Of a stretch of DNA of 6,135 bases, positions 1-5,465 are shown one piece after another (within the stretch, counting starts at the first letter, position 1; every line of letters begins with the position of its first letter). The translations under genes were made by a program, and so were the position numbers. Source of the stretch: Syntrophomonadaceae bacterium (GTDB lineage: Bacteria; Bacillota; Dethiobacteria; DTU022; UBA8154); the NCBI GenBank assembly GCA_003561325.1, contig PWWY01000023.1:1-6135 (forward strand), given 5' to 3'. Below the pieces are notes generated by a model. It was not told the origin of the DNA, did no database searches, and saw nothing but the letters and a program-made list of their open reading frames with translations.

Positions 1-59
1 ACCTGGAAAAGCTAAGAAACATCAGTAAAGCTATGCGTAAGGGGGCCAAAAGATTTTAA
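1..59 (+). CDS. 3' end of an unidentified upstream gene (partial)
   Basis: Reading from base 3, an open frame gives LEKLRNISKAMRKGAKRF and stops at TAA 57-59. The tail is basic and could form an amphipathic helix, as a true protein C-terminus might. It enters from outside the window, so family and function cannot be told. About 115 bases separate its stop from the first Kor gene, so it need not belong to the same operon. The stretch is short enough that an open frame could be chance; I favour a real gene end because base composition becomes clearly more AT-rich just after the stop. Confidence 0.4.
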   Translation, partial: LEKLRNISKAMRKGAKRF

Positions 60-164
60 AGGAAAAAAGGGTTTTTAGAATGATTTAAAGAATAATAATC
101 TAGGTTCTCATACATGACCATTAGGGTTGTCACTTAGCAGCCTGGCAGAACGAAATACGGTTTT
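60..164 (+). other. AT-rich intergenic leader before the Kor operon
   Basis: This spacer holds no credible gene. It is AT-rich at 60-100 and is the obvious place for the operon promoter. A TAATAAT at 93-99 could act as a -10 box, but the T-run at 72-77 is a poor -35. A TTGTCA at 127-132 resembles a -35 box, but nothing TATAAT-like follows at 16-18 bases. No convincing operator palindrome, riboswitch or terminator hairpin was seen. Transcription could also enter from upstream of the window. Confidence 0.35.
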
Positions 165-170
165 GAGGAG
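165..170 (+). promoter_or_regulatory. Ribosome binding site of the ferredoxin subunit gene
   Basis: GAGGAG lies five bases before ATG 176. This favours that start over the second in-frame ATG at 182, which would sit 11 bases away. Confidence 0.7.
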
Positions 171-175
171 TCTGG

Positions 176-403
176 ATGCAGATGGTGGAGCTGAACAAAA
201 GTCAAGAAAAGTCCCCGGTCTCGATTAACGAGCCCTGGTGTAAAAATTGTGAAATCTGTGTAGAGTTTTGCCCCAAGCATGTATTTGAAATGATTAACGG
301 ACGGGCCGTGGTGGTAAGGCCAGAGGCTTGCAATCTCTGCGGTGTATGCCAGCTCCGCTGCCCGGATTTTGCCATAAACCTGGAGGATCGAGAAGATGAC
401 TAG
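176..403 (+). CDS. korD: 2-oxoacid:ferredoxin oxidoreductase, delta (2x[4Fe-4S] ferredoxin) subunit
   Basis: This 75-residue protein is a bacterial-type double-cluster ferredoxin. It has two CxxCxxCxxxCP motifs, at Cys22/25/28/32 and Cys52/55/58/62, each enough for one [4Fe-4S] cluster. In Kor/Por/Vor enzymes such a subunit takes electrons from the cluster of the beta subunit and passes them to free ferredoxin in the cytoplasm. The N-terminus before Cys22 is a short polar extension with no signal peptide. Its stop overlaps the start of the alpha gene by 8 bases, and delta-alpha-beta-gamma is a known order for four-subunit enzymes. The delta assignment therefore rests on both motif and context. 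A stand-alone ferredoxin is the only real alternative. Confidence 0.9.
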   Translation: MQMVELNKSQEKSPVSINEPWCKNCEICVEFCPKHVFEMINGRAVVVRPEACNLCGVCQLRCPDFAINLEDREDD

Positions 404-1550
404 CGAGCGACGCTTGATGCAGGGCAATGAAGCCTGCGCCGAAGGCGCCTTAAAAGCCGGGCTGCAGTTTTTTGCCGGCTATCCTATTACCCCATCCACG
501 GAAATTGCCGAAATATTATCGAGAAGGCTGCCGGAACAGGGCGGCAAGTTCATTCAAATGGAGGACGAAATCGCCTCCATGGCTGCCGTGATCGGTGCCT
601 CGTTGACCGGGGCAAAATCGTTAACGGCCACCAGCGGACCCGGATTCAGCTTAAAGCAGGAAAACCTGGGTTTTGCCATCATGACCGAAGTGCCCTGTGT
701 CATCGTCAACGTGCAGCGCCTGGGACCCAGTACCGGCGGTCCGACCCTCACAGCCCAGGGGGATGTCCTGCAGGCCAGGTGGGGAACCCACGGGGAACAT
801 ACCATTATCGCCCTTTGCCCGGCTTCCGTGGAAGAAACGTACTACCTGACGATCATGGCGTTCAATTATGCCGAACGGTTTCGCACCCCCGTGATCCTGT
901 TAATGGATGAAACCATCGGCCACCTGAGGGAGAGCGTCCAGCTAGACAAGTACGACAAAATGAAAATTTTCAGCAGGCCCCGTCCCTGGGAAACCCCGGA
1001 TAAGTACCTGCCTTACGCCGCAGAAGATGATGCACCCCCTCCCATGGCGGTTTTCGGTGAAGGCTATCGCTATCATGTCACGGGCCTGGTCCACGATGAG
1101 AGCGGTTTTCCCTGCACAGGAAATCACGCGGCCATTGACAGGCTGCTCAGAAGGTTAAACAACAAGATCATGGCCCACCAGGATGAAATCACCCTCTATA
1201 AAGATACCATGACAGAGGACGCCGAGCACCTGCTGATTGCCTTTGGGGCCTCGGCGCGCTCGGCGGCCAGCGCGGTGAAAATCGCGCGCAGGGAGGGCAT
1301 CCGCGCGGGACTGCTGCAGGTGCAGACCCTCTGGCCTTTTCCCGAAAAATTGATCCGTCAAAAAACCCTGGGGAAACGCTCCGTGCTGGTCCCGGAGATG
1401 AACCTGGGGCAGTATGCCCGGGAGATCAAAAAAGTGGTCAGCGATAAAACCATGGTTGTCACCTTATCGCAGATCGACGGGCGCCTTTTCCATCCGAACA
1501 AAATCGTGGCCTATTTCAGGGGTGAAGAAAGACATGCCGAAATCCTTTAA
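396..1550 (+). CDS. korA: 2-oxoacid:ferredoxin oxidoreductase (2-oxoglutarate type), alpha subunit
   Basis: The 384-residue protein has the usual length of the separate alpha subunit, which carries the pyrimidine-binding and transketolase C-terminal-like domains. Visible family motifs are GYPITPSTE at 28-36, QMEDEIA at 54-60 with the glutamate region expected to contact the thiamine ring, TSGPGFSLKQENLG at 79-92, and RLGPSTGGPT at 108-117. The C-terminal part (from about 270) has a second Rossmann-like fold with a LQVQTLWPFP segment. With the beta subunit it cleaves a 2-oxoacid with CoA to acyl-CoA, CO2 and reduced ferredoxin in the cytoplasm. GGAGG at 382-386 serves ATG 396, and the start overlaps the ferredoxin gene, implying translational coupling. 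The exact substrate (2-oxoglutarate versus other 2-oxoacids) is inferred from overall resemblance to KorA and is not proven. Confidence 0.92.
   Translation: MTSERRLMQGNEACAEGALKAGLQFFAGYPITPSTEIAEILSRRLPEQGGKFIQMEDEIASMAAVIGASLTGAKSLTATSGPGFSLKQENLGFAIMTEVPCVIVNVQRLGPSTGGPTLTAQGDVLQARWGTHGEHTIIALCPASVEETYYLTIMAFNYAERFRTPVILLMDETIGHLRESVQLDKYDKMKIFSRPRPWETPDKYLPYAAEDDAPPPMAVFGEGYRYHVTGLVHDESGFPCTGNHAAIDRLLRRLNNKIMAHQDEITLYKDTMTEDAEHLLIAFGASARSAASAVKIARREGIRAGLLQVQTLWPFPEKLIRQKTLGKRSVLVPEMNLGQYAREIKKVVSDKTMVVTLSQIDGRLFHPNKIVAYFRGEERHAEIL
1518..1525 (+). promoter_or_regulatory. Ribosome binding site that fixes the korB start
   Basis: AGGGGTGA lies inside the end of korA, eight bases before ATG 1534. 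It supports this start rather than the in-frame ATG at 1414, which would add 40 residues unlike the family and overlap korA by 137 bases. Confidence 0.7.
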
Positions 1551-2361
1551 TGTCAATAAATATTTACGCATGGATAAAATGCCTCACATCTGGTGCCCCG
1601 GATGCGGTAACGGCATGGTGATGAGCGCATTTTTGCGTGCCGTTGATTCCCTGCAGCTGGATCCCAACCGGCTCGTCGTTGTCAGCGGCATTGGATGTTC
1701 TTCCAGGATCAGCGGGTATCTTGACTTTAACACCCTGCACACCACCCACGGACGTCCCCTGGCCTTTGCCACGGGGATTAAGCTGGCTGAACCCACCCTG
1801 GAAGTCGTGGTTATTACCGGCGACGGTGATGCCACCGCCATCGGGGGGAATCATTTCTTGCATTCCTGCCGGAGAAATATCAACATCACCCTGATCGTGA
1901 TTAACAACTATATCTACGGGATGACCGGCGGCCAGTACTCCCCGCTCACCCACAAGGGAGATTTTGCCACCACGGCCCCATACGGCAATGTCGAGCCCGA
2001 ACTGGATATGTGCAAAGTGGCGGAGAGTGCGGGAGCTACCTACGTGGCCCGGGCCATAACCTACAAGCCCGTTTCCATGGAAGACTTGATCATCAAGGCC
2101 CTGGAGAACAAGGGGTTTTCCCTGGTGGAGATCTTGTCCCAGTGCCCGATATATTACGGTCGCTTGAACAAGAAAGGCGGCGCCGTGGAGATGTTGAAGT
2201 GGCAGAAGGAAAACACCGTCTCGATGAAAGCGGCGGCCCAGATGGCGCCCAGCGCCCTGAAAGATAAAATCATCACAGGTGTGCTGTCTTCGCGCTACAG
2301 GCCGGAGTATACCGAGGAATATGAGAGCGTGATTCAAAAGGTCCAGGAGAGTGTGCGATGA
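1534..2361 (+). CDS. korB: 2-oxoacid:ferredoxin oxidoreductase (2-oxoglutarate type), beta (TPP-binding) subunit
   Basis: The 275-residue beta subunit binds thiamine diphosphate and a [4Fe-4S] cluster. Family features in order are WCPGCGNG at 20-27 (Cys21, Cys24), SGIGCSSR at 51-58 (Cys55), HGRPLAFATG at 72-81, the TPP/Mg motif starting GDGDATAIGG at 96-105 and closing with INNYIYGMTGGQ at 123-134, and Cys204 in LSQCP. Cys21, 24, 55 and 204 match the spacing of the four cluster ligands in two-subunit 2-oxoacid:ferredoxin oxidoreductases. The protein works with alpha in the cytoplasm. The start was set at ATG 1534 because the family begins shortly before the WCPGCG motif and a good ribosome site precedes it. 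The gene overlaps korA by 17 bases and korC by 4. Confidence 0.93.
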   Translation: MPKSFNVNKYLRMDKMPHIWCPGCGNGMVMSAFLRAVDSLQLDPNRLVVVSGIGCSSRISGYLDFNTLHTTHGRPLAFATGIKLAEPTLEVVVITGDGDATAIGGNHFLHSCRRNINITLIVINNYIYGMTGGQYSPLTHKGDFATTAPYGNVEPELDMCKVAESAGATYVARAITYKPVSMEDLIIKALENKGFSLVEILSQCPIYYGRLNKKGGAVEMLKWQKENTVSMKAAAQMAPSALKDKIITGVLSSRYRPEYTEEYESVIQKVQESVR

Positions 2362-2927
2362 TGAAAGATCCGAGGCAGTGGCAGATCAGGCTCAGCGGCT
2401 CGGGGGGGCAGGGCTTGATTCTCGCCGGGATCATCCTGGCGGAAGCCGGAAACCTGGAAAACAAGTACGTGGTGCAGACGCAGAGTTACGGCCCCGAAGC
2501 CAGGGGCGGTGCCATCCGCGCGGAAGTGATCATCAGCGATATGCCCATAGATTACCTGGAAGTGGAAACAGCCGATATCTTCCTGGCTTTAACCACGGAG
2601 GCCTACGCCAAGTATTGTTACAACGTCGCATCCGGCGGGCTTGTGATCATTGATGAAAACGTTAAGACCAAGCTGCAGCGGACCCGGGTGAATCGCTTTC
2701 CTATTATTGCCACGGCCAGGGACAGCCTGGGCCGGGAGATTGTCGCCAACATCGTCGCCCTGGGGGTGCTGGTCTCCCTGAGCGAGATCCTGCACTATGA
2801 TACCGTTTTGGCAGCCCTGAAAAAGAGAGTGCCGCCACATACCATGGAGTTAAACGCTCGCGCGTTTGAAAAAGGTTGGGATCTAGGCAAGGAACGCTTA
2901 GCCGTAAAGGAGGTGGAAAAAATATAG
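2358..2927 (+). CDS. korC: 2-oxoacid:ferredoxin oxidoreductase (2-oxoglutarate type), gamma subunit
   Basis: This 189-residue protein matches the gamma domain of the superfamily. It has the glycine-rich SGSGGQG at 13-19 near the N-terminus and the very typical QSYGPEARGG at 42-51, followed by a Rossmann-like region (ETADIFLALT at 70-79). In four-subunit enzymes it is a separate chain, and by family knowledge it contributes to CoA binding. AGGAGA at 2345-2350 lies seven bases before ATG 2358. The next codon is also ATG (2361), and either could be used. The start overlaps the korB stop in an ATGA arrangement, a sign of translational coupling and fixed stoichiometry. All four subunits are thus present and intact. 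Confidence 0.9.
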   Translation: MMKDPRQWQIRLSGSGGQGLILAGIILAEAGNLENKYVVQTQSYGPEARGGAIRAEVIISDMPIDYLEVETADIFLALTTEAYAKYCYNVASGGLVIIDENVKTKLQRTRVNRFPIIATARDSLGREIVANIVALGVLVSLSEILHYDTVLAALKKRVPPHTMELNARAFEKGWDLGKERLAVKEVEKI

Positions 2928-2944
2928 CGAGAGATATACAACGT

Positions 2945-2950
2945 AGGAGG
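2945..2950 (+). promoter_or_regulatory. Ribosome binding site of the OadG-like gene
   Basis: A perfect AGGAGG seven bases before ATG 2958. Only 30 bases separate the two gene blocks and no terminator or promoter is visible between them, so read-through from the Kor genes is likely. Confidence 0.75.
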
Positions 2951-2957
2951 TTCAGCA

Positions 2958-3482
2958 ATGAATGAACTCAGATTTGGTTTAGAAGTACTCACGATTGGGT
3001 TTAGCGTTGTCATTGTCACCCTGTTTTTGCTCGCATTAATCCTCGTTTGTTTTAGCAAGTTTCTTACGCCACGCCAAAAAAATATTATAGAAACAGATCT
3101 TCAGCAGCGGCAAACAGCTGCCGATGAAAAGCAGGGCAGCGCGGGCGTAGGCAATACCACGGTTGCTTTGGCGAAGGATCAAGAAGAACAGGAAGAAGAA
3201 CAAGAAGAAGACACGGCCGTTGAAGGAGAAACCCTGGTTCAACCTGAACTGGTTGCCGCAATTGCGGGAGCCATGTACCTGGAAGAAACAAAGCAGGCCA
3301 GGCCGGAAGTGATCGCTGCAATAGCCGGAGCTGTGCATTACGTCCTGGACGTGCCCGGTTCTCTTGAAGATGACAGGGCGGGGTTGCAACCCGCGGATAA
3401 TTTATGGGCACAATACGGGAGAACTCGACTCATGCAATTAAGGCAGGAATTCGTTTTACTTAGAAGGGGGATGTTAAGATGA
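2958..3482 (+). CDS. Sodium-pump decarboxylase small membrane subunit (OadG/MmdD type) with duplicated C-terminal motif
   Basis: The 174-residue protein starts with a short polar segment, then one transmembrane helix (about residues 10-33), then a charged cytoplasmic part. This is the layout of the OadG gamma / MmdD delta subunit, which holds the peripheral catalytic subunit and biotin carrier on the membrane channel. Residues 75-85 are almost only Glu and Gln and look like a flexible linker. A motif PExxAAIAGA then occurs twice, at 96-105 and 116-125, exactly 20 residues apart. A basic tail (about 155-174) follows. Family knowledge: MmdD-type proteins end in one such Ala-rich segment, and Veillonella has a separate small epsilon subunit related to it. 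The length and the double motif suggest two such modules in one chain here (inference). The stop overlaps the next gene by four bases. Assignment rests on the N-terminal helix and on its neighbours. Confidence 0.82.
   Translation: MNELRFGLEVLTIGFSVVIVTLFLLALILVCFSKFLTPRQKNIIETDLQQRQTAADEKQGSAGVGNTTVALAKDQEEQEEEQEEDTAVEGETLVQPELVAAIAGAMYLEETKQARPEVIAAIAGAVHYVLDVPGSLEDDRAGLQPADNLWAQYGRTRLMQLRQEFVLLRRGMLR
3181..3212 (+). repeat. GAA/CAA-type trinucleotide low-complexity tract
   Basis: A run of GAA, CAA and CAG codons within the OadG-like gene, encoding an acidic Glu/Gln linker. It is imperfect but repetitive enough that copy number could vary by slippage in multiples of three without breaking the frame. 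Confidence 0.6.
3243..3332 (+). repeat. Tandem 60-base coding repeat (two PExxAAIAGA motifs)
   Basis: Bases 3243-3272 and 3303-3332 encode [10 protein letters not shown] and [10 protein letters not shown], with a period of exactly 60 bases. The proteins match at eight of ten positions, but the codons differ widely (for example CCT/CCG and GCG/GCC). The duplication is therefore either old or kept by selection, and not a recent DNA copy. Confidence 0.75.
3464..3470 (+). promoter_or_regulatory. Ribosome binding site of the biotin carrier gene
   Basis: AAGGGGG eight bases before ATG 3479, lying within the last codons of the OadG-like gene. Confidence 0.6.
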
Positions 3483-3943
3483 GGAAATTGCGTGTTTTTG
3501 TCAATGGTCAACCTTTTGAAGTCGTTGTCGAAGAACTCGGTGGTCAGCCGGCTGTTTATGCGGCCCCGCAGTATGCGCCGCCTGTCAGCCCACCGGCCCC
3601 GCCCAAACCACCGACCCAGCAGGCCCCTGCAGCCCCGCCGGCCCCTCCCCGGGCTCAGCCGACCCAGCCTGCACCCAAAGAAGCTCCAAAAGAAAAACCC
3701 AAGCCCAAGCCGGAAGTCAAGGTAGAAGGCGGCGTCCCCGTGACAGCGCCTATGCCGGGCTCCGTTATTGATGTGAAGGTCAAGGTAGGGAACAAGGTCA
3801 ACGAAGGCGACCTCTTGTTGATCCTGGAAGCGATGAAGATGGAAAACGAAGTGACCGCTCCTTCCCCGGGTGCGATTAAATCAATCCACGTAGAAAAAGG
3901 TTCTACAGTGAACACAGGTGATCTGATCCTGGTCATTGAATAA
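3479..3943 (+). CDS. Biotin carboxyl carrier subunit of the sodium-pump decarboxylase (MmdC/GcdC type)
   Basis: The 154-residue protein has three parts. Residues 1-28 are a short beta-rich start ([19 protein letters not shown]) typical of these carriers. Residues about 30-80 are a flexible linker of Pro, Ala, Gln and later Lys. Residues about 84-154 are a biotinyl/lipoyl-attachment domain. The biotin site is EAMKMENE at 117-124, with Lys120 the modified residue (codon 3836-3838). PMPGSV at 91-96 and the closing GDLILVIE are also typical. Carboxybiotin on this arm carries CO2 from the carboxyltransferase to the membrane subunit, so a long linker fits a swinging-arm role. The gene overlaps the OadG-like gene by four bases and precedes the channel gene, the same D-C-B order as in known methylmalonyl-CoA decarboxylase operons. 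An acetyl-CoA carboxylase carrier is less likely given these neighbours. A biotin ligase must be encoded elsewhere. Confidence 0.92.
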   Translation: MRKLRVFVNGQPFEVVVEELGGQPAVYAAPQYAPPVSPPAPPKPPTQQAPAAPPAPPRAQPTQPAPKEAPKEKPKPKPEVKVEGGVPVTAPMPGSVIDVKVKVGNKVNEGDLLLILEAMKMENEVTAPSPGAIKSIHVEKGSTVNTGDLILVIE

Positions 3944-3961
3944 GCCGGGGAGGGTTGATAC

Positions 3962-5095
3962 ATGGTAGAAAGACTCGTTGAATTTATCCTGACCACCGGG
4001 TTTGCCCACATCACCTTCCAGGACCTCGCGATGATTGTCGTCGCGCTGTTGCTGCTCTACCTGGGGATTGTTAAAAAATACGAGCCGCTGCTGCTGGTGC
4101 CCATTAGTTTCGGCATGCTGCTGGTTAACCTGCCCCTCGGCGGGATCATGGACCCGCCCCAGGACGGCCAACTGGGAGGATTGCTCTACTATTTGTACCA
4201 GGGCATCGAACTGGGGATCTATCCCCCCCTGATCTTCCTGGGGGTTGGGGCCCTGACGGATTTTGGCCCCCTGATTTCCAACCCCATGACCTTGCTCCTC
4301 GGGGCGGCAGCCCAGTTTGGAATTTTTACGACCTTTTTGGGTGCTATCCTGTTTTTCGGCTTTTCACCCCACCAGGCAGGTGCTATTGGCATCATCGGGG
4401 GGGCCGACGGGCCGACGGCCATCTACCTGGCTTCCCGCATGGCCCCGGAACTCCTGGGAGCCATCGCTGTTGCTGCTTATTCCTACATGGCCCTGGTTCC
4501 CGTGATCCAGCCGCCGATCATGAAAGCGCTGACGACGAAAAAGGAACGAATGATCATTATGCAGCAGCTGCGCCCGGTGTCCAGGCGGGAGCGGATTCTT
4601 TTTCCCATCGTTGTGATTATTTTAACAGGTCTGCTGCTGCCTGCGGCGATTCCCCTGCTGGGAATGCTTATGTTTGGCAACCTGCTGCGGGAATGCGGCG
4701 TGACCGAACGCTTGAACAAGGCAGCGCAAAACGAGCTGAACAACATCGTGGTTATTTTCCTGGGGATCACCGTGGGGGCCAATGCGAGTGCTGCCTATTT
4801 CTTGCAAAGCCAAACCATTATGATTATTCTCCTGGGTTTGTTTGCCTTTGCCGTGGGTACCGCGGCGGGCGTGCTCATGGGCAGGATCATGTGCAAGCTT
4901 TCGGGTGGAAAGGTGAATCCGCTGATTGGTTCGGCGGGCGTCTCCGCCGTTCCCATGGCCGCCCGGGTCTCCCAGATGGTCGGCAAGCAGGAGAACCCGA
5001 ACAATTACCTCCTGATGCATGCCATGGGGCCCAACGTGGCGGGCGTGATCGGCTCTGCTGTTGCCGCGGGCATCTTTCTCTCCTTGCTCGGTTAA
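3962..5095 (+). CDS. oadB: Sodium-translocating decarboxylase beta subunit (OadB/MmdB/GcdB), membrane channel
   Basis: This 377-residue, very hydrophobic protein has about nine or more membrane segments. It is the beta subunit that decarboxylates carboxybiotin and couples this to outward Na+ transport. Key signatures are [13 protein letters not shown] at 146-158 and [13 protein letters not shown] at 319-331. From memory, the Klebsiella OadB residues Asp203, Tyr229, Asn373, Gly377, Ser382 and Arg389 correspond here to Asp149, Tyr175, Asn319, Gly323, Ser328 and Arg335, all with the same offset of 54; the ion-pathway residues therefore look intact. Length is like MmdB/GcdB and shorter than Klebsiella OadB. 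GGGGAGGG at 3947-3954 precedes ATG 3962. The gene is the last of the probable operon, followed by a strong terminator. The beta subunit does not reveal whether the acid is oxaloacetate, methylmalonyl-CoA or glutaconyl-CoA, so the symbol marks the family only. Confidence 0.94.
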   Translation: MVERLVEFILTTGFAHITFQDLAMIVVALLLLYLGIVKKYEPLLLVPISFGMLLVNLPLGGIMDPPQDGQLGGLLYYLYQGIELGIYPPLIFLGVGALTDFGPLISNPMTLLLGAAAQFGIFTTFLGAILFFGFSPHQAGAIGIIGGADGPTAIYLASRMAPELLGAIAVAAYSYMALVPVIQPPIMKALTTKKERMIIMQQLRPVSRRERILFPIVVIILTGLLLPAAIPLLGMLMFGNLLRECGVTERLNKAAQNELNNIVVIFLGITVGANASAAYFLQSQTIMIILLGLFAFAVGTAAGVLMGRIMCKLSGGKVNPLIGSAGVSAVPMAARVSQMVGKQENPNNYLLMHAMGPNVAGVIGSAVAAGIFLSLLG

Positions 5096-5133
5096 CCGGC
5101 TGTGCCCGAATGAGAATCGCTATAATCTAGCCA

Positions 5134-5181
5134 GGGGCTGTGCCAAACGTTCAACCTGGACGTTGGTTCGGCCCCTTTTTT
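5134..5181 (+). terminator. Rho-independent terminator after the decarboxylase operon
   Basis: GGGGC at 5134-5138 pairs with GCCCC at 5171-5175, and CCAAACGT (5143-5150) pairs with ACGTTGG (5160-5166) with one bulge. A loop of about nine bases sits at 5151-5159 and a small internal loop lies between the two stem halves. Six T follow at 5176-5181. The hairpin begins 39 bases after the oadB stop, as expected for the end of a + strand operon. Confidence 0.85.
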
Positions 5182-5237
5182 GCCAGGTTAACGCAACTGC
5201 TCAGCCTGGTGGTATGCTGATAGAAGAAGGTGATGCA

Positions 5238-5390
5238 GTGGTAAAAGAAGTCGAATCCATGAGAGCGAAGGCGATTATCGGCATCCGCTCTGCCTCTTCC
5301 CAGGTGGCCGCAGGCATGGCGGAAATCCTTGTCTTTGGAACTGCGGTAAAAATTTCAGATGCAGGATTTTACACGGTAAAACAGAAATAG
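5238..5390 (+). pseudogene. C-terminal fragment of a YbjQ/UPF0145-like protein (remnant or mini-gene)
   Basis: From GTG 5238 the frame gives 50 residues. The segment RAKAIIGIRSASSQV and the ending AEILVFGTAVKI resemble the second half of YbjQ/UPF0145 (heavy-metal-binding domain-like) proteins, where an ANAVIGV...GTAV pattern is typical; this is recognition by eye. Full family members are about 100-110 residues, so roughly the N-terminal half is missing, and only about 55 bases separate this start from the terminator T-run. AGAAGG at 5225-5230 is a fair ribosome site for the GTG; ATG 5214 is another possible start. The frame stays open up to an ATG inside oadB, but that part crosses the terminator and looks non-coding. 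It may be a decayed gene or a short expressed single-module protein. The cellular role of the family is not well defined. Confidence 0.5.
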
Positions 5391-5453
5391 TAGTAAGCAG
5401 GGTTCAATGAGGAAAACGATCTCCGCCGTGACCCACGTGCCGCGGGGTGGAAA

Positions 5454-5460
5454 AGGAGGG
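5454..5460 (+). promoter_or_regulatory. Ribosome binding site of the sirtuin gene
   Basis: AGGAGGG five bases before ATG 5466, supporting that start. No clear promoter could be picked in 5391-5450. Confidence 0.7.
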
Positions 5461-5465
5461 AGAGC

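Noticed and set aside
141..160. TGGCAG as part of a sigma-54 (-24/-12) promoter
   Set aside because: The required TTGC-type -12 element is absent at the fixed spacing.
1414..1533. N-terminal extension of korB to an earlier ATG
   Set aside because: It would overlap korA by 137 bases and encodes 40 residues unlike the beta-subunit family. ATG 1534 has a better ribosome site and places the WCPGCG motif at the usual distance.
1564..2337. Long open frame on the - strand (257 codons)
   Set aside because: It lies fully opposite korB, whose identity is certain. Its translation shows no family motif and it arises from codon bias on the other strand.
5089..5098. Perfect palindrome CGGTTAACCG over the oadB stop codon
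   Set aside because: It is only ten bases with no partner copy, so it could easily be chance.
5121..5126. TATAAT as a -10 promoter box after oadB
   Set aside because: No -35-like sequence is present 16-18 bases upstream, and transcription would run straight into the terminator.
5061..5237. Upstream extension of the YbjQ-like frame into oadB
   Set aside because: It crosses the oadB end and the terminator hairpin, and its translation has no protein-like pattern. Only the part after about 5214 looks coding.
5367..5381. Small hairpin TTTTAC/GTAAAA at the end of the YbjQ-like fragment
   Set aside because: The stem is AT-rich and short and has no T-run, so it is not a credible terminator.
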